Assembly (NCBI GenBank): GCA_021208885.1
Contig: JAJOJF010000030.1
Coordinates: 62,001-126,000, forward strand
Source of the DNA: Burkholderiaceae bacterium
Lineage (GTDB): Bacteria; Pseudomonadota; Gammaproteobacteria; Burkholderiales; Burkholderiaceae_B
Reading direction: 5' to 3'
DNA length: 64,000 nucleotides
Shown one piece after another: positions 17,760 through 26,324 of this stretch (within the stretch, counting starts at the first letter, position 1; each line of letters begins with the position of its first letter). The translations under genes were made by a program, and so were the position numbers. The notes beneath the pieces are model-generated. The model had not been told where the DNA came from and searched no databases. It saw only the letters and a list, made by a program, of their open reading frames with translations.

Positions 17760-19197
17760 GATTTACCACGATCGTTTGCGTCACCGTGTATTCGTGTAGC
17801 GCTTCGAAACCTTTGGCGCGACCATAGCCACTGCGCTTAAAGCCGCCGAACGGCAGTTCAATGCCGCCACCGGCGCCATAGCCGTTGATGTAGACCTGGC
17901 CGACCCGAATTTGTTTGGCCACGCGTAGCTGTCGGCCACCGTTTTCTGTCCAGACACCAGCAATGAGTCCGAACGCCGTGCCGTTGGCGACTTGGACGGC
18001 GTGAGCCTCGTCGTCAAACGGAATAACGACTAGCACTGGCCCAAACACCTCGAGCTGCGCCAATTCGTGAGCTGGGTCGACCGGACCAAGCAGCATGGGC
18101 TTGACGTAATAGCCACCTGGCTGAGCATTCTCATCAATAGCCCCTTCGGCTAGAACCGGGATCTTATCAGCTTGAGCACGCGCTAGAAATCCTTTCACGC
18201 GCTCGCATTGAGCGCCACTGATCAGCGGCCCGCAATCAAGGTCAGCGTCATGGGCGCCAACTCGCACTGACCGAACTTTGTCTGCCAGTTGAGCAACAAA
18301 GCGATCATAGATGGATTTTTGTACCAACACACGGCTGCCAGCCGAGCAGGTCTGGCCGGTGTTCTGAATGATGGCACTCACAATGACAGGAATTGCTTTG
18401 TCAAAGTCAGCGTCTTCAAACACGATTTGTGGTGACTTGCCGCCAAGTTCCAGTACGCAAGGTGTGTGGTGTTCAGCGGCCATTTTCTGGATTTGAGTGC
18501 CGACTTCCGGTGAGCCTGTGAAAGAGAGGTAATCCAGATCCGGGTGGCTAGCGAGTGCCGCACCAGCCTCATGTCCCAGGCCCGTGACCAGGTTGATGAC
18601 GCCTGGCGGGATGCCGACCCCATGAGCGAGTTCAGTCATGCGAATGACGCTTAAGCAAGCGTCTTCGGCAGGCTTGAACACCGTTGTATTGCCGGCAGCC
18701 AAACACGCCGCAATGGTGCGGCCAAACATCTGTGCTGGATAGTTCCACGGAATGATGTGACCGACGACGCCACGAGGTACCCGATTGACGATCACCTGGT
18801 AACCGTCAAGGAACGGGATGGTGTCACCGTGTAGCTTGTCGGCAGCACCGCCATAAAACTCAAAGTAACGCACGGTTGCGGCGATGTCGTTGCGAGCAAG
18901 TTTCATCGCTTTGCCGGTGTCTTTGGCCTCGAGCTCGGCAAGCTCATTGGCGTGTTCAGCTATTTTGGCGGAGAGTTTTGAGAGCAAACGCCCACGTTCT
19001 ACGGCAGGCGTTTTTGACCAAACACCTTCAAACGCTGCCCTGGCCGCTTTGACTGCGAAGTCTACATCTGGAGCATCACCCCGGGCGATAGCGCTTATCT
19101 TTTTTCCGTTGCTTGGCGCAAAGACATCGATGGTTTGTTTGTTCTTGGCGTTTTGCCACTGACCATTAATACAGATGGTTGCTGGGTTGGCAGACAT
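17752..19197 (-). CDS. NAD(P)-dependent aldehyde dehydrogenase
   Basis: Aldehyde dehydrogenase superfamily, 481 residues (typical 475-500). The cofactor-binding segment is IIPWNYPAQMFGRTIAACLAAGNTTVFKP in outline. The general base glutamate is in LELGGKSPQIVF, and the catalytic cysteine is in NTGQTCSAGSRVLV. The C-terminus PFGGFKRSGYGRAKGFEAL is standard. It oxidises an unidentified aldehyde to its acid. It is the first gene of a two-gene unit with the KTSC protein, and the upstream 181-base spacer probably holds its promoter. Confidence 0.9.
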   Translation of the reverse strand: MSANPATICINGQWQNAKNKQTIDVFAPSNGKKISAIARGDAPDVDFAVKAARAAFEGVWSKTPAVERGRLLSKLSAKIAEHANELAELEAKDTGKAMKLARNDIAATVRYFEFYGGAADKLHGDTIPFLDGYQVIVNRVPRGVVGHIIPWNYPAQMFGRTIAACLAAGNTTVFKPAEDACLSVIRMTELAHGVGIPPGVINLVTGLGHEAGAALASHPDLDYLSFTGSPEVGTQIQKMAAEHHTPCVLELGGKSPQIVFEDADFDKAIPVIVSAIIQNTGQTCSAGSRVLVQKSIYDRFVAQLADKVRSVRVGAHDADLDCGPLISGAQCERVKGFLARAQADKIPVLAEGAIDENAQPGGYYVKPMLLGPVDPAHELAQLEVFGPVLVVIPFDDEAHAVQVANGTAFGLIAGVWTENGGRQLRVAKQIRVGQVYINGYGAGGGIELPFGGFKRSGYGRAKGFEALHEYTVTQTIVVNHG

Positions 19198-19378
19198 GAT
19201 TGAGTTGCTGCAGTTGTGTGTATGACAATTTTTTGAAGTTTAAACCGTTGTAACTGAGTGGTGAGTCCATACAGACTATGTGGGTTTGATGATAGTCAGG
19301 GAACTAGGCTTGAGTTTGCGTGCCTTGACCAAGTGAAGCAATTCGCCTAAACAACCTCCTGAGATGGAGAGCAATTCG

Positions 19379-19671
19379 ATGCAATGTCCCGTCTGTAAAG
19401 ATCCTCAACTTGTGATGACCGAGCGCCAAGGCGTGGAGATCGGCTACTGTCCCCAGTGTCGTGGTGTTTGGCTAGATCGTGGCGAGCTCGACAAGCTTAT
19501 TGAGAAATCAATATGGTAGCTAGCGCGCCCTTGGCACCGCCACAGCAGGCCCCGCCAGTCCATGACCCAAGGCATGATCCGAGACACGATCCGCGGTATG
19601 GCAGTCGGTACGACAAGCAGCCGTATTATCGGAAGAAACAGAAGTCTTGGTTGAGCGAGTTTTTTGATTGA
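19379..19671 (+). pseudogene. TFIIB-type zinc-ribbon protein, one frameshift
   Basis: The ribbon MQCPVCKDPQLVMTERQGVEIGYCPQCRGVWLDRGELDKLIEK has the CxxC...CxxC pattern of the zf-TFIIB (PF13453) family. The original frame stops at 19519 after 46 residues. One frame over, from about 19508 to the TGA at 19669-19671, the missing half is encoded: a Pro-rich stretch, HDPRHDPRHDPRYG repeats and the family C-terminus KKQKSWLSEFFD. One added A in the AAA run at 19505-19507 restores 97 residues, the usual length. Function of the family is unknown. It is too small and broken to appear as one open frame. GGAG precedes the ATG by nine bases. Confidence 0.8.
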
Positions 19672-19685
19672 TGGGCCGAAAATGT

Positions 19686-20726
19686 CTATTGCCGACCTAA
19701 CAATCCACTGAAAAAGCTCACGGTATTGTCGGGCATGCTCGCCAAGTCATACCCGCCTTCCTGTATGACCACGGTGGGCAGGCCCAGGCTTGCCACCGCT
19801 TTTCCAAGCTCCCCAAAACCTTCGGTAGTCACGCCCACCTTCGATTGAGGGTCATCTTTGTAAATGTCGAAACCGTGCGAGAAAACCAAGGCATCGGGCT
19901 TAAAGCGCTCGACAGCCTCTAGTGCCCTTGTGACCTGCGCAAAAAAGAACGTTTCTGTTGAGCCGTGGGGCATGGGCAGATTGAGGTTGAAACCCAAACC
20001 TTCGCCTGAGCCAGTCTCATCTTCGAAACCAGCTACCACAGGATAGAAGTTGGTTGGGTCGCCATGAACCGACACATACAGGACATCATTGCGGTCATAG
20101 AAAATCTCCTGCGTGCCTTGGCCATGGTGCATGTCGGTGTCTAGCACCGCAATTTTGTTGAACCGCGTTTTGAGGAGCTCGGCCGCAACTGCTGCATAGT
20201 TGATGTAGCAAAAGCCACCGGCAGCGTCGTAGCGTGCGTGGTGTCCGGGCGGGCGACACAGAGCGTAAGATTTCGATTCGCCCTCAAGCACGGCTTTGGT
20301 GGCTGAAATCGCTGACTGAGCTGCCCAGTAAGATGATTGCCAAGTATGTTCGCCTACAGGGCAGCTGCCGTCAGCCAAGTAACGTGCCGCTTTTCCGAGA
20401 ATTCCGCGCAACGGGTTGGGTTCACGCACAAAAATGTTCGAGATAACTTCATTGCCCCAGTCTTCAGGGATCTGTTTCCACTGTTGGTGTGCGGATTGCA
20501 GAAATGCCAGATAGCCAGCATCATGCACAGCTGCGATGGGTTCCAAACCATGATCAACTGGTGCTTGAACCGTTAGTCCGAGCCTGTCAAGACCTTGCAA
20601 AATGCCGTCTACTCGCTGCGGCACCTCTTGTGGTGTTCGCATCTGGCCGCGCGATAGATAGGTTTGTGGATGGTGTAGTTTTTGGCTGGGATGGTAGAAA
20701 GTTTTCATCAGATCAAAATATTTCAT
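19686..20726 (-). CDS. Histone-deacetylase-family amidohydrolase, acetylpolyamine amidohydrolase-like
   Basis: Zinc deacetylase of the arginase/HDAC superfamily, 346 residues. Diagnostic motifs are CRPPGHHARYDAAGGFCYINYAA (tandem catalytic His), LDTDMHHGQGT (zinc Asp and His) and SHGFDIYKDDP (zinc Asp). Length and the N-terminal STYLSRG/EVPQR insertion resemble bacterial acetylpolyamine amidohydrolases (AphA, about 340 residues). Expected reaction: removal of acetyl from acetylputrescine, acetylspermidine or similar amides. The N-terminus may be MKTFYHP (20708) rather than 20726; the longer form overlaps the nucleosidase gene by 14 bases. Acetoin-utilisation-like deacetylase is the alternative. 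Confidence 0.85.
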   Translation of the reverse strand: MKYFDLMKTFYHPSQKLHHPQTYLSRGQMRTPQEVPQRVDGILQGLDRLGLTVQAPVDHGLEPIAAVHDAGYLAFLQSAHQQWKQIPEDWGNEVISNIFVREPNPLRGILGKAARYLADGSCPVGEHTWQSSYWAAQSAISATKAVLEGESKSYALCRPPGHHARYDAAGGFCYINYAAVAAELLKTRFNKIAVLDTDMHHGQGTQEIFYDRNDVLYVSVHGDPTNFYPVVAGFEDETGSGEGLGFNLNLPMPHGSTETFFFAQVTRALEAVERFKPDALVFSHGFDIYKDDPQSKVGVTTEGFGELGKAVASLGLPTVVIQEGGYDLASMPDNTVSFFSGLLGRQ

Positions 20727-21267
20727 CTAGTTTGGTCAGAAACAGGTCGCGTCCGTGATGCACTTTGTCTTGCCAGTGATCGCCAGCGTCATCATCAGTG
20801 TTGTCGGTGATGTATTTGAACGAGCGCCAGGCAATGCCTTTGCGATGGCAAACGAGCGCCAGTGCAAACAGCTCCATGTCAACGATTTGCACGTTTTGTT
20901 GAATCAGCCAAGGGTCGACAGCGGTCACAAAACTGTCGCCCGTCGCACATCTGACGCCTTTAAAGCCTGACTCAAGAAGGTAAGGGGTGTCGTCGAATGG
21001 GGTGCGACCACGGGGTGCTAAAGGTTCGGCCATCATGTCGCGTTGCAAAACTTCTGCGATCTCAACAAGACCGTTAATGGATGTGTCTAGTCTGCCAGCT
21101 GTTCCAAAGTTAATCACGACCGATGGCTTGTGCAGTGCAATAGCATCCATGGCAGCTATGCCAGCATTTAGTTTCCCTAGACCCGTAAATACGATTGGTA
21201 TGTCATGGGGGATCGGCTCGTACGCAAACTCCTGGGGCAGTGCCGTGACTATTAATGGTTTGTCCAT
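20713..21267 (-). CDS. Nucleosidase, MTA/SAH nucleosidase-like
   Basis: Nucleoside phosphorylase fold, 184 residues, shorter than classical methylthioadenosine/S-adenosylhomocysteine nucleosidase (about 230). Visible: N-terminal VTALPQEFAYEP (equivalent of the catalytic Glu loop), FGTAGRLD, VDMELFALALVC (ribose-binding Met-Glu) and ITDNTDDDAGDHW with the catalytic Asp position. It probably hydrolyses the N-glycosidic bond of MTA, SAH or a related nucleoside. It lies between the HIT-protein and AphA-like genes on the same strand, 5 bases from the former. Confidence 0.78.
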   Translation of the reverse strand: MDKPLIVTALPQEFAYEPIPHDIPIVFTGLGKLNAGIAAMDAIALHKPSVVINFGTAGRLDTSINGLVEIAEVLQRDMMAEPLAPRGRTPFDDTPYLLESGFKGVRCATGDSFVTAVDPWLIQQNVQIVDMELFALALVCHRKGIAWRSFKYITDNTDDDAGDHWQDKVHHGRDLFLTKLDEIF

Positions 21268-21272
21268 TTGGT

Positions 21273-21653
21273 CTAGTAAACCGCTCTTTCAAGGATGATG
21301 TTGCGCACGCCACCACGAATATCGTCAACATCGCCACGGTAGCGCGGCATGACATGAATATGAACGTGAGGCACGGTTTGCCCAGCCAACGGGCCGTTGT
21401 TCACGCCGATGTTGTAGTCATCAGGCTTGAATTCAGCATCAATGGCGTCTTTGGCGCGGCGCAGCAATGCCATGAGCGCGAGCACCTCATCATCTGTCAG
21501 CTCAAAGTACGACGAGACATGGCGTTTTGGAATGATCAAGGTATGGCCGGGGTTAACGGGAAATATGTCGCGCACCGCAAAGCCGAGCTCATTCTCGTCG
21601 ATGATGGCGCTCGAGGGCAGGGAACAAAAAATACAAGGCTTGGTCGTTGTCAT
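21273..21653 (-). CDS. HIT-family nucleotide hydrolase/transferase
   Basis: Histidine-triad protein, 126 residues from ATG 21653 (MTTTKPCIFCSLPS). The triad HVHIHVMPR sits near residue 100 and the IFC at the N-terminus is typical of bacterial HinT-like/Ap4A-hydrolase-like members. The frame is open further upstream to 21764, but that extension is not family-like. Likely acts on AMP-linked nucleotides; exact substrate unknown. It is first in the run with the nucleosidase and the AphA-like gene. Confidence 0.88.
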   Translation of the reverse strand: MTTTKPCIFCSLPSSAIIDENELGFAVRDIFPVNPGHTLIIPKRHVSSYFELTDDEVLALMALLRRAKDAIDAEFKPDDYNIGVNNGPLAGQTVPHVHIHVMPRYRGDVDDIRGGVRNIILERAVY

Positions 21654-21855
21654 GGCGGCTAAATGCGTGATAGAAAGATCTAGGGTGGTTGAAACACGGT
21701 TCGGGTCTCTGCTTGGATAGACCGGCGATTGAATAATGTTACGCCCATGTTTCTGCCAAGACACTATAGCGACATCTTTTGTTTTGGTGGCGAGTTATTG
21801 AGCAGGTCGCGGACGGCAATAGGCAATCAGTTTGCTGTTGCTGTCGCGGCCGGTC

Positions 21856-21871
21856 TTGCAAACGTTTGCAA
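21856..21871. promoter_or_regulatory. LacI-family operator, perfect 16-bp palindrome
   Basis: TTGCAAACGTTTGCAA is a perfect palindrome with the central CpG flanked by A/T that characterises LacI/GalR operators. It lies 187 bases upstream of the tctC start. The same sequence with one terminal mismatch is found in front of the lacI-type gene at 30357-30372, pointing to that regulator. Confidence 0.75.
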
Positions 21872-21968
21872 ATGATGCGATGATCAACCTAGATGTTCCG
21901 AAAAAAACGACCGCAGAGTCGCAGATGCAGCCGATGTTGGTAATTACCCGCTGTGCTGTCGGAATATC

Positions 21969-21997
21969 TTGACCTCTCATCTGTACTGCGGTGTAAC
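21969..21997 (+). promoter_or_regulatory. Candidate sigma-70 promoter of the tctCBA operon
   Basis: TTGACC (21969-21974) and TGTAAC (21992-21997) are 17 bases apart. The predicted start near 22004 gives a 54-base leader to ATG 22058. The operator lies about 98 bases upstream of the -35, so repression would need looping or a second, closer promoter. Confidence 0.45.
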
Positions 21998-22057
21998 TGT
22001 GTGCACCGAAGTCTGGTAATCAGGTTCATAGTCATTAACAAGTTGACAGGAGACAGC

Positions 22058-23053
22058 ATGGATCAGAAACGACGTTCACTTAACAAGGCGTTCATTGCAG
22101 CGCCGTTACTGGCATCGCTGCCGCTTTCAGGTGCGCTGGCGCAGCAGGCCGCATGGCCTAATGGCAATGTCAAACTTATCGTCCCCTTCGGTGCGGGTGG
22201 TTCGGTTGATCGATTCTCGCGTGGCCTAGCCTCGCACTGGGAAAAAACGCTTGGTGGTCCAGCGATTGTGGTGGAAAACCGCGGTGGGGCGGGCGGCATG
22301 CTCGGCGCACGCACTTTCATTGGCGCCCCAAAGGATGGCAGTGTGCTGTTTGCCGGCATTCAGCCAACGTTGAGCATGAACATTGTGGCTCAGGATGCTG
22401 ATTTCACGCTTGACGACTTTGTGTTCGTCAACGTTGAGCAGCGCGACTTCTCGTCGATCACTGTACGCGCGGATTCGAAGTACAAGACGATCGAGGATTT
22501 AGTCAACGATGCTCGCGCCAATCCTGGCAAGGTCAAGATTTCCATGATTCCTGGGTCCGGCACTTATCTGTTTGGCCTGGCTTTTGTGAAAGGCTTGAAT
22601 CTGGATGTCAACATCGTCACGTTCAACGGAGGTGGTGAGCAGCGTACCGACCTGCTGGGCGGCCACAGTGACGCCATGGTTGCCTCGGCTTATGGTGACA
22701 TGGTGTTAGGTGACAAAGTCCGCGTTCTGGCAGTATCGTCGCTCGAAACATTCCCGGGCTGGCCTAATGCGGTGCCAATCACCAAAGCTTATCCAGAACT
22801 GAAGATTCCTGCCATTGGTGATAACCGCTTTATTGCGGTGTCACGCGAGTTTGCTGAGTCAAATCCAAAGGCATTCGAGGCATTGGTCGAGAGTTACAAA
22901 AACGCCTTTAATAGCCCCGAGTATCAAGACTACATTACCAAGCAGGGGTCAATTCTCATTTCTGCCTATCGAGGGCCTGAGCAGTCCAAGCAAATCGCTC
23001 AGGAGCTTCATGATGTGGTGGTTGAGTTTAAGGACACGCTCAAAGGCAATTAG
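22058..23053 (+). CDS. tctC: Tripartite tricarboxylate transporter substrate-binding protein TctC (Bug family)
   Basis: Periplasmic binding protein, 331 residues. The signal peptide has a KRRSLNKAF start (possibly Tat-type twin arginine) and ends near ALAQ. The mature part begins WPNGNVKLIVPFGAGGSVDRFSR, the classic Bug motif, followed by VVENRGGAGG. ATG 22058 has AGGAGA 4 bases upstream. The ligand is presumably a di- or tricarboxylate, as for TctC, and the catabolic genes downstream suggest a substituted carboxylic acid. It is first in the operon, after the LacI operator. Confidence 0.92.
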   Translation: MDQKRRSLNKAFIAAPLLASLPLSGALAQQAAWPNGNVKLIVPFGAGGSVDRFSRGLASHWEKTLGGPAIVVENRGGAGGMLGARTFIGAPKDGSVLFAGIQPTLSMNIVAQDADFTLDDFVFVNVEQRDFSSITVRADSKYKTIEDLVNDARANPGKVKISMIPGSGTYLFGLAFVKGLNLDVNIVTFNGGGEQRTDLLGGHSDAMVASAYGDMVLGDKVRVLAVSSLETFPGWPNAVPITKAYPELKIPAIGDNRFIAVSREFAESNPKAFEALVESYKNAFNSPEYQDYITKQGSILISAYRGPEQSKQIAQELHDVVVEFKDTLKGN

Positions 23054-23075
23054 TAGGCGGGCAGTGCCGCAGTAA

Positions 23076-23102
23076 ACCAACCAGGCTATCGGCCTGGTTG
23101 GT
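23076..23102 (+). repeat. Intercistronic 11-bp perfect stem-loop between tctC and tctB
   Basis: ACCAACCAGGC (23076-23086) pairs perfectly with GCCTGGTTGGT (23092-23102) around a five-base loop. No T run follows, so it is more likely an mRNA-stabilising or attenuating element that raises binding-protein output over the permeases than a full terminator. Confidence 0.75.
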
Positions 23103-23123
23103 CTGTCATGGCGGGGGAAAGCA

Positions 23124-23627
23124 ATGACTTGGGGTCAGGCATTAAATAAAGTCAAGTACGAATTGCTGATGTTGTTAGCCTTGGTTGGTTATGCAACTCA
23201 GTACTACTTAGAAGTGCGCGGGTTTTCAGGCAGGCAGATTAATCTGTTATTGGTCGAGCCCGTCTACTGGGTTCTGGTTGTGTGTTCGGTTTTGTTGGTC
23301 ATACAAAAAATAAAAGCGGCCAAATCATCTGTCAGATCGGAATCAACCGAGTCCGATCTCGCACCTCAAGCGTTGAACAGCGATGACCGGCGGCGCTTCT
23401 ACCGCCAAGCTGCAGCCTTTAGCGTAACGACGTTGCTCTATGTTCTGGCCTTGAGTTGGTTTGGTTTTGTGACGGCGTCATTTCTGTACCTCGCAATACT
23501 GACCTACCTGCTTGGGGCTCGCGGTGTTTGGCTCACGCTAGTCTTGCCTGCTTGCGTGGTGGGGTTCTTGTACGTGAGTATGGTCGTTCTTTTACGTTTT
23601 TCTCTGCCGCAAGGCATCCTGATCTGA
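23124..23627 (+). CDS. tctB: Tripartite tricarboxylate transporter small membrane subunit TctB
   Basis: Inner-membrane protein of 167 residues with four predicted helices (about residues 10-28, 45-65, 95-115, and 120-160 as a double span). A polar linker containing SSVRSESTESDLAPQ lies between helices two and three, the usual TctB layout. It associates with TctA to form the proton- or sodium-driven carboxylate importer. GGGGAAAG precedes the ATG. The TctA gene follows 21 bases later. Confidence 0.85.
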   Translation: MTWGQALNKVKYELLMLLALVGYATQYYLEVRGFSGRQINLLLVEPVYWVLVVCSVLLVIQKIKAAKSSVRSESTESDLAPQALNSDDRRRFYRQAAAFSVTTLLYVLALSWFGFVTASFLYLAILTYLLGARGVWLTLVLPACVVGFLYVSMVVLLRFSLPQGILI

Positions 23628-23648
23628 TGCAGCACCTGAAGGAAATTT

Positions 23649-25188
23649 ATGTCTGAGTTGGCGTCTCTATGGGCCGGCATCGGATTGCTGGCCGACTGGC
23701 AGGTAATTTTGATGATGATCCTCGGCCTTTTGTTCGGGATCATTACTGGCGCGATTCCGGGCTTCAGTACGCCGCTTGCCATCAGCGTGATGTTGCCCGT
23801 GACTTTCGGCATGGACCCCTTGCAAGCCATCGTATTTCTGACCTGCATCTACGCGGGCGGAAACTTTGGCAGCTCCATTTCAGCCATTCTCATCAATATT
23901 CCCGGGTCACCGCAGGCAATTGTGACTGGCCTTGATGGCTACCCCATGACGCAGCAGGGGCGTGGCAGTGAAGCGCTCGGTGTGGCGGTGGCGGCTTCAG
24001 CCATTGGAAATTTGATTGGCGCGATATTTCTGATTCTCATTTTGCCGTTGCTAGTGAAGTTCGCTTTGAGTTTTGGGCCGCCAGAGCTCTTTCTCGTTGG
24101 CGTAATTGGTTTGACCATTATTGCCAGTTTGCACAAGAGCTTCTTGAAAGCCGCGATCGCGGGCATGTTTGGCGTACTTATCGGTACTATCGGGATGACT
24201 GACAGTGGGGCCATGCGAGGCACGATGGGGTTTTATGAATTGCTCGACGGAATTCCACTCATCCCGGCATTGATTGGCCTGATCGGGTTTTCCGAGTTGT
24301 TCATGATGTTGCAGAGAACCTATGTGGCCGGGAACGCGACAGCAGATGCGGCTGTTGATAAATCACAAAGCCTCAAACAGTTATTGCTTGGGTTTGCGAC
24401 GACATTGCGTCATCCCATCACACTCTTGCGTGCCAGCACAATAGGGGTGCTAATCGGCGGCTTGCCAGGTGCCGGTGCAACGGTAGCCAGTGTGGTCAGC
24501 TACAACGAAGGTCGCCGCTACTCTAAAAACTCGGCCAACTTTGGCAAGGGTGAGCCGGAAGGCGTGATCAACTCTGAGGCTGCCCAATAACGCATCCGAA
24601 GGAGGGGCGTTAGCCTTGTTGCTCTCGCTTGGGATTCCCGGCGGTTTGGCGACTGCCGTGCTAATCGGTGGCTTCATGTTGCAGGGGTTGGTGCCAGGGC
24701 CTCGCCTGTTCATGGACAACCCAGCATTGATGTACGGCGTGATGACATCTCAGGTGTTTGCCTCGTTCATGCTGCTGTTTTTTGGGCTACTGGTATCGTT
24801 TTATGCCGCCAAGATTATTTCGGTGCCAACCATGGTGCTGATTCCTCTGATCGCCTTGTTCTCCGTTGTCGGCACTTATGCGGTCAAGCTTCTGATGTTT
24901 GACGTCTACATCATGCTCGTTTTTGCAGTCATTGGTGTTGTGTTGCGCAAGTTCGACTATCCGCTGATTGCGGTCATTCTTGGCCTGATTCTTGGTCCAA
25001 TATTGGATGGTCAGCTAATGCGCACCTATCAGGGCGCCGGTGGACTGTCAGTATCGATTTTTCTTGAAAGGCCGATGAGCCTGTTGTTGCTTGGGATTTT
25101 GGCGTTAAGCCTGATGCCATTGATCGTGCGTCTGAGCAAAGAACACCTCAAGCGCAAAGAAGAGGGTAGGTCGTCAGCAATTGGGTAG
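23649..25188 (+). pseudogene. tctA: Tripartite tricarboxylate transporter large subunit TctA, one frameshift
   Basis: Main permease of the transporter. The first frame (23649-24590) encodes the N-terminal helices with PGFSTPLAISVMLPVTFGM, YAGGNFGSSISAILINIPGSP and LGVAVAASAIGNLIGA, all TctA hallmarks. It ends after GVINSEAAQ. The continuation is one frame over: N-N-A-S-E-G-G-A then LLLSLGIPGGLATAVLIGG to 25188, again TctA-like. Removing one C from the CCC at 24583-24585 gives an intact 512-residue protein, the family length. Either a sequencing insertion or a recent knock-out of the importer. Confidence 0.88.
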
Positions 25189-25231
25189 TCTTCTTGATTG
25201 GCAACTATAAAAATATTTTCGGGAGAAAGCA

Positions 25232-26323
25232 GTGAACGCAGCATTCGATACGCTGGTGCCAAACCAGCCCAAGGCATGGAAACCTGCCGACCTTAAAACC
25301 GATACGAGTTGGCGCAGACCCTTGACCGAGGCTGAGCGGGCTGGCTTGTTGCATGGATTGAGGTCGTATCAGGCCAGTGGCATAGAGCTTGAAGACGCGA
25401 CAGGCGCAAATTTCGACTTCAAAGATGTTGATGGCTTGATCCGGGACATTAATAACCAGCTGATGCAAAATTTTGGCCTGGTGGTTCTCAAGCATTTTCC
25501 GATTGAAGGGTTAAGCGAGGACGATATCAAGGCCTTGTATTGGGGGTTTGTGAATCATCTCGGTGTTTTGCGGCCTCAAGGCAAGAATAGTGCGCTCATG
25601 AACCATGTCAAGAACCTTGGAGGCGTATATCGCGCCGCCGGTGGGCGAGGCTACAACACCAATGCTGAGCTTGATTTCCACGTGGATTTCGCTGATTACG
25701 TGGGCTTGCTTTGCATCCAGGATGCAAAGTCGGGCGGAATCAGCCGCGTTTGTTCCTCGCGCGCAATTATTGAAGACATGCAGCGCAACGCACCTGAACT
25801 TGCTCAAGCGTTGATGGAGCCGCTTTATTACTCGCGTCAAGATGAGGAGGCGCCTGATGAGCTACCGTACTACCGGACCCCGGTTGTCGGCATTGAGCAA
25901 GGATGGTTCAGCTGTCGCTTCACTCGCAATCACATTCGATATGCAAGCCGGCATGAGGGTGCGTCAGCGCCTTCTGAAATACAAGACAAGGCCATGGACT
26001 GGATCGACTCAGCGGCTCAGTCTGAGCAATATACTTTCGAGATGCGGCTTGAGCCAGGCGACCTTCAAATTCTCAACAATCACGTGGCACTGCATTCACG
26101 CACTGCATACGAAGATTATGACGAGCCTGAACGCAAGCGCAGCTTGTTGCGATCCTGGATTGCCATTCCCCACGGCCAGCCTTTGTCACCGCTCATGAAA
26201 GACGCCTTTCATGACCATCGGGCTGGCGCTGTGCGTGGTGGCATCAAGGGCCAGATGTTTGATGAGCGCAAGCAATCATATACGCGTCGCGCTGCAGAGT
26301 TTCACAAGATGCTGCTGGACTGA
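25232..26323 (+). CDS. TauD/TfdA-type Fe(II)/2-oxoglutarate-dependent dioxygenase
   Basis: Cytoplasmic oxygenase of 363 residues with the double-stranded beta-helix fold. Iron ligands are the HxD pair in ELDFHVDFADYVG and the distal His in NNHVALHSR. The 2-oxoglutarate arginine is in RKRSLLRSWIA. It starts with GTG 25232, preceded by GGGAGAAAG. Position between the transporter and LeuC/LeuD-type genes suggests it hydroxylates the imported acid or an ester/ether of it; the substrate is unknown. Its stop is separated by one base from the next ATG. Confidence 0.85.
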   Translation: MNAAFDTLVPNQPKAWKPADLKTDTSWRRPLTEAERAGLLHGLRSYQASGIELEDATGANFDFKDVDGLIRDINNQLMQNFGLVVLKHFPIEGLSEDDIKALYWGFVNHLGVLRPQGKNSALMNHVKNLGGVYRAAGGRGYNTNAELDFHVDFADYVGLLCIQDAKSGGISRVCSSRAIIEDMQRNAPELAQALMEPLYYSRQDEEAPDELPYYRTPVVGIEQGWFSCRFTRNHIRYASRHEGASAPSEIQDKAMDWIDSAAQSEQYTFEMRLEPGDLQILNNHVALHSRTAYEDYDEPERKRSLLRSWIAIPHGQPLSPLMKDAFHDHRAGAVRGGIKGQMFDERKQSYTRRAAEFHKMLLD

Positions 26324-26324
26324 G

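Larger units (their letters stand above)
21654..22057. other. Divergent intergenic region between the HIT gene and tctC
   Basis: 404 bases without a supported gene. It holds one 16-bp LacI-type palindrome (21856-21871), a candidate promoter (21969-21997) and an AGGAGA ribosome site (22048-22053) for the TctC gene. Short open frames on either strand here have no recognisable product. Confidence 0.7.

Noticed and set aside
21795-21980. 61-codon minus-strand frame in the tctC upstream region
   Set aside because: Crosses the operator palindrome, has no recognisable product and no supporting ribosome site.
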